IMG/VR virus record: IMGVR_UViG_3300044961_000149
Location: 1 to 21,150 of that record
DNA: 21,150 bases
Reading direction: 5' to 3' (one strand)
From: a virus
The stretch's first letter is position 1. Each line of letters starts with the position of its first letter. This document shows, in pieces, positions 14,468-21,150 of this stretch. Under the pieces are notes generated by a model. The model did not search any database and was not told the origin of the DNA. It saw only the letters and a program-made list of their open reading frames with translations. A program made the translations under genes and the position numbers.

Positions 14468-15114
14468 AGCTCATTCCTCTTTGTTTCAAATTGCTCAAGA
14501 GTCCTCTTCTTAAACTCTGCATATTGTTCATCAATCATCTTTTTATAAGACTCAGGGTCTTGAAAACTCCACTTTTCAACAACATTATTATTGTCAGTTT
14601 CATCCCCTGCAAAGTTGATGTTCATTATTTCTCTTTTTAGTACTTCCACCTCTACATCTGCTTGTTTAAAGAAAGATTCCGCATTTGCCTTCATCTTATT
14701 TAAGGCATATTCGTTGAACTTTCCTTTAATTTTCAATGAAGTTTCGTAAGAAATAAGGCACTCCTCACACATTCCTGCAATTATTCTAAATTTTTCATCA
14801 AGTCTTGTAGGATTATGACAAGTACATTGTTCTTTTGGGCAATTAGGGAAAGAGCGTAGCCAAGTTCTCGTATCTTGCATCATTTTATTTACGCTCGGAT
14901 GTACGTTTGTCTTTACTCTGTAACCTTCAAACTGTTCATACCATGTACTATTTCCGTGTATGTCTTTGACTTCCCATATCTCCCCAACCTCCCTTTTTTT
15001 ATTGCGCTCTGCGGTCGCAGCAACATCAGAAAATCCGATAGTAGTTCTGGTTTGTGTTCTGTGAGTTCCAGCAAGCATCTCGTTGATTGCTTTTATGTTT
15101 TTTAGTTTGCTCAT
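14464..15114 (-). CDS. Zinc-ribbon protein upstream of gp17 (possible small terminase or packaging factor)
   Basis: This 216-residue protein starts MSKLKNIKAINEMLAGTHRT. The middle has VGEIWEVKDIHGNSTWYEQF and EGYRVK. A Cys cluster at 92-119 (Cys92, Cys97, Cys99, Cys116, Cys119; CPKEQCTCHN and MCEEC) looks like a zinc ribbon. The C-terminal 95 residues are helical and charged, with probable coiled coil. I recall similar zinc-bearing proteins next to gp17 in other T4-like phages, without a proven role. In T4 the gene before gp17 is gp16, the small terminase, but I see no clear gp16 likeness, so that reading rests on position. The ATG follows AGGA closely. The stop (TAG) overlaps the proposed ATA start of gp17 as ATAG. 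Confidence 0.78.
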   Translation of the reverse strand: MSKLKNIKAINEMLAGTHRTQTRTTIGFSDVAATAERNKKREVGEIWEVKDIHGNSTWYEQFEGYRVKTNVHPSVNKMMQDTRTWLRSFPNCPKEQCTCHNPTRLDEKFRIIAGMCEECLISYETSLKIKGKFNEYALNKMKANAESFFKQADVEVEVLKREIMNINFAGDETDNNNVVEKWSFQDPESYKKMIDEQYAEFKKRTLEQFETKRNEL

Positions 15115-15204
15115 TTTCCTGTTTATTTAATTCAAGTGCTAAATTACATTCATTTCTGTTACTATTATCAGTGTTAAGCTCAGGTTTGAAAGCATCTGGT
15201 GTTA
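15115..15204 (-). other. Short spacer with an open frame and strong Shine-Dalgarno-like site
   Basis: This 90-base gap lies between the 93-residue gene and the zinc-ribbon gene. A minus frame, open from 15259 to the TGA at 15026-15028, reads RRRRVVTPDAFKPELNTDNS and then NRNECNLALELNKQENE across the gap. AGGAGGAGAA (15220-15211) lies at its beginning, but no ATG, GTG or TTG follows at a useful distance. It may be a small gene with an unusual start or a chance open frame. Confidence 0.2.
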
Positions 15205-15486
15205 CTACTCTTCTCCTCCTGTTAGGTATTGCCCATTCTCGCCATTTTGTACATGTGCCTTAATGTTGCTCATAAAATCATCAAAACGAACTTCTGGTAC
15301 ACCAAGGAGTCCAGCGAATCTAACTATTGCTTTGTATTTATCAGTAGGCATCTGTAACTGAGACAGCAACTTCATAATTTCTGGGTTAGACTTTATCTTA
15401 TCAACGAGCAACAAAGCATTGGCCGAGGACATAGCATCTTGGTCAACATCCTCTAAAAGCCTGTTTAATAAAGGTTTTAACTTCAT
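15205..15486 (-). CDS. Small acidic helical protein of unknown function
   Basis: I do not recognise this 93-residue protein. It starts MKLKPLLNRLLEDVDQDAMS and is helical until about residue 78, with a middle segment YKAIVRFAGLLGVPEVRFDDFM that looks like a folded helical hairpin. It ends in a Gly/Asn/Glu-rich tail. AGGAGA lies 6 bases before the ATG, which argues that the gene is real. It begins 10 bases after the stop of the NMNAT/ligase-like gene. Confidence 0.72.
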   Translation of the reverse strand: MKLKPLLNRLLEDVDQDAMSSANALLLVDKIKSNPEIMKLLSQLQMPTDKYKAIVRFAGLLGVPEVRFDDFMSNIKAHVQNGENGQYLTGGEE

Positions 15487-15496
15487 TTATTTTCTC

Positions 15497-17503
15497 CTAA
15501 GTATTAAAATTATTGTTAAAAACGTATTTTTTCCAAATATTAAAAATAGGAACCAAAGCAGCGAAAGAGCCTGTGAGTTTAAAAGTTCGGCCACCCCACT
15601 GAAAAACAATACCTTCTATAGGGTTAATAGCAGAAAACCCCCCCAAACGATCAAGCAAATAAAAAGAATCCTCAAAAGTTGATAAATCGGAATCGTTAGT
15701 CAAAGAATTGCCAACATAATCAATGATAGAAACAACCCTGTTAACGTTGCCAGCAAAGTCAGGAATTCTAAAATTATGCTTAATGACTGCATTGCCTAAA
15801 TCAAGTATAAATAACTTGATTTCAAAAAGCTGTTCAGTAGGAAGTGAAATTATGTTAGCAGATTCTGGGATTTTAAACTTATGTTGGAGCAGGTTCAGTC
15901 GGGCTATGAGCAGGTCTGCGCTTGGCAATGCGCTCAATTTTACCTTCGGGGTTTCTATTATAGCCACTCCTTCATACGTCCTTCCTAAGACAACATCCAC
16001 CACTTCGGGCAAAACCGAGGTTCTGTGCAACTCGTTGCCCATTTGGTCATACGTTATCATGCCATGCACGGATAGTGCCTTGTAGCCCGTTTTTAACACA
16101 TTTAAAGGCTCTTCATGCAAAATCTCAAAGTTAAGAAACACTGTTCCATTCCCAAACACTCTGTTTAGGGCGTTTTTGTCTGCGCCGGACAGAGCTGCTT
16201 CAATTACTTTAAAAGCCTCGCAAAAAACAGCCCGCGCTTTTGGCTTGTCCGCATATTTAATAGCCAACTGTTCAAAAGACATAGGGCTTACTACAGTACT
16301 TTTGTTCCTTGAGCAAGCGAACCTTCCGTCTCTATAAGTCATCTGAAAATTCCATCCATCTAATTTTAAAGTACAATCGGCTATGCTCTGTACGTTTTTA
16401 GTGACATCAAAGACAAACCTCTTCAACTCAGTAAAAGTCATGTCTGTTTCGTATGGATGGGATATGTGCCTATTATATTTTCCTTGGTTTGTTGTGTCAG
16501 GCTCAAAAACTTCTTTAAACTGTTCGACCTTATATATTGGATCACTGGTGTAAAAATTCTTCTTCCTCATTACTGTTTTGGGCACGAGATCGAGTTCTTT
16601 TTTATCCTTGTCCCACTTTATTATAAAAGGTATGTTTATGTCGGTGCTCATGTCTTTTAACACGCCCTCTGCCCCTGAATTTGCCTTAGACAGGGCTTCG
16701 CCGTATTTCTGAGAAACTTTCCTGAACAACTGTTTTATTTCGTCGGCAGTAATCTCAGGCTTGTTCCTTGGGTCGTTCAACCTTTGATAAAAGTGACTGT
16801 CCCTGAGCATGGTCTTGAAGTCTATACCAATCCCAAACCTAAAGAACAGTGCATCAGCATATTGCTCCAGTCTATGCAACTCTGTTTTGCTTATACGAGA
16901 CTCTTGTAAAGAGTCAAACGCTTCTTTTACGAACGAAAGGCTTTTATTTGATTGAAACTTCCTTCTAAAGGTGCTGTAAATACTATCATCAAACCATCCC
17001 ATCAGGTCAAGCATTTCTTTCCTTGTACAGTCCGATAATACCTCCCTTAGATATGTTCCACATATTTCATTTCCGTTATGAAATATGCTAACGTGAGGAG
17101 CCACAACCACATACGCACTGTCCTTGAAAGGGTCTAATACGTGTTGCCCAATGTATTTTTTAAAGTATGAAGGGCTTCCATCCCTTTTCTTAAACCCAAT
17201 CCTGCCATAATCCTTTTGTCCATACACTACTATCAACCTGTCTACTTTTTTATCAAATTTGCTCAAAAGATTTATTGGCATGTAGGGCTTTTCTGCCTCT
17301 ATTATCTTGTTTTTGGGTATTCCGTATTTTCTAATTACAGCAGACTTTTCCTCAAAATTAAGGGGGCTTTTGTCATCAACTGCATTACTCGTTGAAATAT
17401 ATACATTATCCGCACCAAACCTTTCTGTCACCCATTCATAGGTTTGATAGTGATGTTTTCCAAACGGCTGAAATCTTCCGGGATATATTACTATCGTTTT
17501 CAT
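15497..17503 (-). CDS. Two-domain protein: NMNAT-like adenylyltransferase plus ligase-like nucleotidyltransferase
   Basis: Residues 1-160 of this 668-residue protein look like a nucleotidylyltransferase of the HxGH superfamily. GRFQPFGKHHYQTYEW (9-24) corresponds to GRFxPxHxGH with a degenerate His motif (GKHH). VYGQKDYGRIGF lies in the middle, and ICGTYLREVL (147-156) corresponds to the ISxTxIR phosphate-binding motif. This class includes NMN adenylyltransferases of NAD synthesis. The C-terminal part carries, in order, KLDG (380-383, nucleotidyl-Lys motif I), YRDGRFACSR (390-399), VFLNFEILHE (455-464, motif III), LSVHGMITYD (477-486, motif IIIa), EGIVFQW (630-636, motif IV) and FKLTG (641-645, possible motif V). 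This is the pattern of ATP-dependent DNA/RNA ligases and capping enzymes. I infer a fusion of two nucleotidyl-transfer domains; substrates are unknown. The ATG overlaps the stop of the fibre gene as ATGA. Confidence 0.75.
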   Translation of the reverse strand: MKTIVIYPGRFQPFGKHHYQTYEWVTERFGADNVYISTSNAVDDKSPLNFEEKSAVIRKYGIPKNKIIEAEKPYMPINLLSKFDKKVDRLIVVYGQKDYGRIGFKKRDGSPSYFKKYIGQHVLDPFKDSAYVVVAPHVSIFHNGNEICGTYLREVLSDCTRKEMLDLMGWFDDSIYSTFRRKFQSNKSLSFVKEAFDSLQESRISKTELHRLEQYADALFFRFGIGIDFKTMLRDSHFYQRLNDPRNKPEITADEIKQLFRKVSQKYGEALSKANSGAEGVLKDMSTDINIPFIIKWDKDKKELDLVPKTVMRKKNFYTSDPIYKVEQFKEVFEPDTTNQGKYNRHISHPYETDMTFTELKRFVFDVTKNVQSIADCTLKLDGWNFQMTYRDGRFACSRNKSTVVSPMSFEQLAIKYADKPKARAVFCEAFKVIEAALSGADKNALNRVFGNGTVFLNFEILHEEPLNVLKTGYKALSVHGMITYDQMGNELHRTSVLPEVVDVVLGRTYEGVAIIETPKVKLSALPSADLLIARLNLLQHKFKIPESANIISLPTEQLFEIKLFILDLGNAVIKHNFRIPDFAGNVNRVVSIIDYVGNSLTNDSDLSTFEDSFYLLDRLGGFSAINPIEGIVFQWGGRTFKLTGSFAALVPIFNIWKKYVFNNNFNT

Positions 17504-20500
17504 ATTCTTATTTCATGTTTTATTATTTTGGCAGATGTAGCGACATAAGCAGTCCAAAAAAAAGAAGAAGTAGGTCTTAAATTCATGTTAATCTTTATAT
17601 TACCTGAACTTAACGCATCGGATACAATTGAAATTTTATACCAATTTGACAAATCTTTTTTATTTCCAAAAACAGTACCATAACCCCCTAAAGAGCTACT
17701 ATTATTGGCAGAACTTGACACTAATGATATACCTGATATGTAAGTTCCTAATATGTCTTTTGGGTTATATAATATCCTGAATTGACACGTTGATGCCCAA
17801 TTATACGTATCTATCGGAGAGGCCAAACTACCGGTTATCCCGTATATCATATTTTCTACTTCTACCAAATGGGTTGCATTATATATGGTTGGTGTGATGG
17901 GCGTATTATCATCACTTCCTAACAATACTGGAATATATACATTAAAGTTAAAATTTGCATTGTTTACACTATGTACGCTTTGTGTTATAAAATCTACTCT
18001 CGTAGTCCAGTAGCTTGAACTATACCCTCTTTCAATATTTACACCGCTCCCCATCCTTACCCTATTATCAGTAGAACTGCTTATATACTTTAAGGGTTCA
18101 TTTGCTACTGAACCTGAAACTGTACCGTCTGATGTTAAAATTCTATATATGCCGGGGGTTTTTATTACTGGTTTATTAGTTATTTGGTCATAATTTACTT
18201 GTTTAGAAGAACTATACTGTCCAGAAAAAGACCCTGAGAAAGAGCCTGTTGCACGAGCAACTACCAAAAAAGAAGATATTGTGACGCTCCCGCTTACTGA
18301 CTGGTTCCCGTTGAACTGGTTAGATCCTGTTGTGGCGTATGAGCCTGTTTTTATTTCTATGTTGTTAAGTCTTGTGTCGTTAGAACTGGTGTAAGTATTA
18401 AGTGAGCCTGTGGTAAGCTCAATAGCGCTAAGTCTTATGTTTGTAGACCCTGTGTGGTTGTTTAAGGGAATTATAGAACTCGTGTATAGATACGAACCTG
18501 TTATATTTTCAATACCGATTACCCTTGTATTGATGCTCCCTGTAAAAGTATTGAGCGAACCAGTAGTCTGCTCTATCGAATACACCCTTTTCGATAAAGA
18601 ACTTGATACGTATGTAAACGATCCACTTATATCAGACCCTATTTGAGCGGAACTTGAGACTAATCCCGTTCCCTTTCGTTCATACCTTATATCATAAGAA
18701 GATGTAAACTGCTCCGATCCAGAAGATACCCCTGTTGGTAGTAATACTTTTATTTGAGCAGAACTTGATGGCATTCCTTGGAAAATGCCACTGAAACTAC
18801 CAGTAGCAAATACAAAGGAAATAGACCCGCTTACATCTAGTGAACCTGTTATTTTCTGATTTCCAATAAACGTATTTGAACCAGTAGTTGCGTATGACCC
18901 AGTATTTGTCTCAAGCGAGTTTAATCTTGAATTTGCTGAACCTGTAAATATGTTTAAACTTCCAGTTGTTTGCTCAAGCGAGTATATTCTTTTTGATATG
19001 GAACTGGATACGTCGGTAAATGACCCGCTTATATCAGACCTTATTTGAGCAGAACTTGATATTATACCTGTTCCTTTTCTTTCGTATCTCCAATCAAAAC
19101 TTGAAGTTAACTGGTCACTTCCAGATACTGTTCCGGAAGGTATAGTAGTACTGACCGCAGCCGAAGAACTTGCGGTATTCCCATCAAACACTACTCCATA
19201 TAGAGAAGTACCGATATTAGCCTTTTCGTTCTTTGAGTTTAAATATTCAATGAATATGCCCAGTTCTGAGCGGGCATCGAACTCTTTTGGTAGAGGTACT
19301 TCAAGGTCAATGTAATTTGCAGAATATCCGGGCTTGTTTCTAACAGAAAGCGTGATATTAGAATACACTGCACCAGTTGTCCTGTTTACAAACCTCGGCG
19401 TAATCTTTCCGTCCTTATTAGGCACAAAGTAGAATGTTGGGCTACTTTTTAACGTTTTGCTATCGTCAACACTTCCTATGTAAGTCCCAAACCTTGCGTT
19501 CTTTATAGGAGAATATGTTGCCGTCTGATTAGACGTTACATTGTCAATCTCTGAACCAGATATGTAAACATCCAACTGTCTTCTTATTGTGGTGGGGGTG
19601 TTGCCAAGGTATGCCATATCAAAAGACAACTCATACTCTGTTCCTTTTTTAACAGGTATTAAGTAATCATGTAACAAGTAGAACTCTGAGTACTCAAGAG
19701 AAGTTCTAAACGAACTGCTGTCAGGGAACAGTACACCATTCAAAAGGGCATCATTGTTTGAGAAAGATATAGCACTCCCTGTCGTACTAGAACCCGTCCA
19801 ATATGTCAAAGGGTTTCCGAGTTTCCTGAAATCTCCTAGACCTAAAGGTTCTATACCTTTGGATGTCATAGTGTATGACCCTGTTCCTACTGTCAATATG
19901 TTCTTTCTGCCAACATCGTATGTCCCAAGGTCAATGTATTGACCGGGTTTATTTATGCTTTTTGCTTTTACATTTATAGCCTTTATAGAACCTATTGCAG
20001 GCTCTGAATTTTCTATTTGTAACTTTATATAAGAATCATAACTTGCCGTTGAAATAGTTAATTTAGGCTCTATGTGATAAGATGCTGTAAAATTACTAAC
20101 CTCTCTAAATCCATCCAATACTAATTTTCTCGCTGTTCCTGTATTATCAGTATAGTTTAATATATGATAAAAAGTAGGCGTTACAAAACATGTGCTCTTG
20201 TTCACTATCTTTACTATTGACCCACTGTAATTAAGAACCTTTGACTCTGTTAGGACTGCATTGGCTGGATATGAGTAAGGGATGTTGTTAAAATATAACC
20301 TCCCCCCTTCCATAGAAGCAGTGATGTCGAAATTAGTAAAATAAACAGATGCTATCTCATTACCATCTCCTATTGGAGTGATAGGGACAAATGTTGCGGA
20401 AGAAGTTCCATTGCTCAATATGTGGCCAGAGGTAGCCCCTCCCCTACTTTCTATCTCTTTTACGGTGTTTAGTTGCCCTCTGTTAGAATACATTGTGGCT

Positions 20501-21066
20501 GTTGAAGAAGAAGTAGAGTATATATTTACCAATCTGTTATCAGTGTTTAACCTATACTGAGGCTTTCTGATCTCTGAATATGTTACGGTCGGTGGAATGG
20601 AAAAATAAACAGGACTTTCCACTTCTTTCGGGTTTATTTGAAGTACCTTTCTCCAAACTACATTTGGTATTCCGTGAAAGTCCTGCGAACTCGGATCATT
20701 TGAGTAAGGTATCTTTAAGCCTGTCTTTGGGTTTGTTTCGAGCCTTCCTGCTATTATTAATTCGCACTCGCCTATAGGGGTAGTGTCATAAATATAAACA
20801 ACGACAATCCGCTCTTTGTTGGGCAGATTATCTCTGATTATCGTATAATATATTGGGTTGCCAAATTTATCAAGTATGTCTATAAACACCTCTGATCTAT
20901 GAACAAGCACATTACCGTTGAGGTGTAATTTAAAAGAGTTTTTCCCAAGTAAAAACTTATCTGGAAGGTCTGTGACCTTGAAGGTATAATCTGCATTTGC
21001 GGATATGTCTTGAAATACGTATGTTTTATTTTTTAGTCCGTTTAACGGTCTTTTTAACTCAAGCAC
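17500..21066 (-). CDS. Large repeat-rich structural protein, probable tail fibre or baseplate appendage
   Basis: The product has 1188 residues. The start is GTG, with GGAGG 7 bases ahead. The first 150 residues (KTYVFQDISANADYTFKVTD, IDILDKFGNPIYYTIIRDN) look like a beta-sandwich attachment domain. Residues 150-640 are beta-rich and Ser/Thr/Gly-rich. Residues 645-950 hold a long duplicated segment with SSSAQI, DISGSFT, LEQTTGSLN and RLNSLETNTGSYATTGSN, typical of trimeric fibre shafts with short coiled stretches. The last 200 residues form another beta-rich domain with few charges, which might be the receptor-binding tip. No chaperone or peptidase domain and no cysteine-rich region is seen. 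Such proteins are common in T4-like phages of aquatic bacteria. The partner gene upstream overlaps it by 13 bases. Confidence 0.75.
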   Translation of the reverse strand: MLELKRPLNGLKNKTYVFQDISANADYTFKVTDLPDKFLLGKNSFKLHLNGNVLVHRSEVFIDILDKFGNPIYYTIIRDNLPNKERIVVVYIYDTTPIGECELIIAGRLETNPKTGLKIPYSNDPSSQDFHGIPNVVWRKVLQINPKEVESPVYFSIPPTVTYSEIRKPQYRLNTDNRLVNIYSTSSSTATMYSNRGQLNTVKEIESRGGATSGHILSNGTSSATFVPITPIGDGNEIASVYFTNFDITASMEGGRLYFNNIPYSYPANAVLTESKVLNYSGSIVKIVNKSTCFVTPTFYHILNYTDNTGTARKLVLDGFREVSNFTASYHIEPKLTISTASYDSYIKLQIENSEPAIGSIKAINVKAKSINKPGQYIDLGTYDVGRKNILTVGTGSYTMTSKGIEPLGLGDFRKLGNPLTYWTGSSTTGSAISFSNNDALLNGVLFPDSSSFRTSLEYSEFYLLHDYLIPVKKGTEYELSFDMAYLGNTPTTIRRQLDVYISGSEIDNVTSNQTATYSPIKNARFGTYIGSVDDSKTLKSSPTFYFVPNKDGKITPRFVNRTTGAVYSNITLSVRNKPGYSANYIDLEVPLPKEFDARSELGIFIEYLNSKNEKANIGTSLYGVVFDGNTASSSAAVSTTIPSGTVSGSDQLTSSFDWRYERKGTGIISSSAQIRSDISGSFTDVSSSISKRIYSLEQTTGSLNIFTGSANSRLNSLETNTGSYATTGSNTFIGNQKITGSLDVSGSISFVFATGSFSGIFQGMPSSSAQIKVLLPTGVSSGSEQFTSSYDIRYERKGTGLVSSSAQIGSDISGSFTYVSSSLSKRVYSIEQTTGSLNTFTGSINTRVIGIENITGSYLYTSSIIPLNNHTGSTNIRLSAIELTTGSLNTYTSSNDTRLNNIEIKTGSYATTGSNQFNGNQSVSGSVTISSFLVVARATGSFSGSFSGQYSSSKQVNYDQITNKPVIKTPGIYRILTSDGTVSGSVANEPLKYISSSTDNRVRMGSGVNIERGYSSSYWTTRVDFITQSVHSVNNANFNFNVYIPVLLGSDDNTPITPTIYNATHLVEVENMIYGITGSLASPIDTYNWASTCQFRILYNPKDILGTYISGISLVSSSANNSSSLGGYGTVFGNKKDLSNWYKISIVSDALSSGNIKINMNLRPTSSFFWTAYVATSAKIIKHEIRI
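18220..18726 (-). repeat. Fibre repeat, copy B (residues 781-949)
   Basis: This copy starts SSGSEQFTSSYDIRYERKG and repeats copy A through SSSAQIGSDISGSFT, SKRVYSIEQTTGSLNTFTGS and TGSYATTGSNQFNGNQSVSG. It differs by carrying additional short units (NTRVIGIENITGSY, NIRLSAIELTTGSLN, DTRLNNIEIKTGSY) in place of a single unit in copy A. The change in unit number suggests growth by slippage or unequal recombination. Confidence 0.8.
18775..19125 (-). repeat. Fibre repeat, copy A (residues 648-764)
   Basis: This copy starts SGSDQLTSSFDWRYERKG and runs through SSSAQIRSDISGSFT, SKRIYSLEQTTGSLNIFTGS, NSRLNSLETNTGSYATTGSN and TFIGNQKITGSLDVSGS to ATGSFSGIFQG. The same order of motifs returns in copy B about 400 bases further in transcription. 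Confidence 0.8.
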
Positions 21067-21150
21067 TTGCTTGCCTCCAACTTACTGTATCCGTTTAATT
21101 TTGTTATGCCTATGGTTTTGTCAACAAAGTCCCGCATCGTGTCTATATGA
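21054..21150 (-). CDS. C-terminal end of an upstream gene (cut by window edge)
   Basis: One minus frame is open from the right edge to the TAA at 21054-21056. It reads HIDTMRDFVDKTIGITKLN and GYSKLEASKCLS. It overlaps the GTG start of the fibre gene by 13 bases, as is usual in this cluster. It is too short to identify. Since the next gene is a fibre-like protein, a baseplate or tail role is possible. Confidence 0.6.
   Translation of the reverse strand, partial: HIDTMRDFVDKTIGITKLNGYSKLEASKCLS

Overview
The window is the packaging and prohead module of a T4-like (gp23-type) tailed phage. Every gene lies on the minus strand, so transcription runs from base 21150 towards base 1. The DNA is AT-rich and the genes are packed tightly, with many 4-base ATGA/GTGA overlaps and good Shine-Dalgarno sites. 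The host cannot be read from the sequence. The general style (long gp23-type capsid, gp22-like acidic scaffold, small conserved proteins between gp20 and gp21) resembles T4-like phages of aquatic bacteria.

Layout in transcription order: the tail end of an unidentified gene (21150-21054); a 1188-residue repeat-rich, Ser/Thr/Gly-rich fibre or appendage protein; a 668-residue protein with an N-terminal NMN-adenylyltransferase-like domain and a C-terminal domain carrying the motifs of the ATP-dependent ligase/capping-enzyme superfamily; a 93-residue unknown; a zinc-ribbon protein; the large terminase gp17; the portal gp20; two conserved unknowns (278 and 164 residues); a 134-residue unknown; a frameshifted small gene; the prohead protease gp21; a broken GIY-YIG endonuclease; two unknowns; a ribosomal protein S21-like protein; two more unknowns; an IS200/IS605 remnant; the scaffold gp22; and the first 195 codons of the major capsid protein gp23, cut by the window edge. 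gp18 and gp19 (tail sheath and tube), which sit between gp17 and gp20 in T4, are not present here.

The striking feature is the load of selfish elements. Terminase, portal and prohead protease each carry a full-length LAGLIDADG-type intein of almost the same size (369, 366 and 368 residues), inserted at conserved sites. The splicing residues look intact in all three. The endonuclease domains look to be at different stages of decay: the gp17 and gp20 inteins have lost the acidic residue of the first LAGLIDADG motif (Lys and Gly instead), while the gp21 intein keeps both acids. A GIY-YIG remnant and a TnpB/IS605 remnant with both terminal hairpins lie in the same 12 kb.

Other points of note are a gp17 reading frame with no ATG for its conserved N-terminus (an ATA start with a well-spaced Shine-Dalgarno, or a frameshift at a CCCC run), the phage S21-like protein, and the two-domain NMNAT/ligase-like fusion. 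All assignments are made from sequence motifs by eye; no database search was possible.
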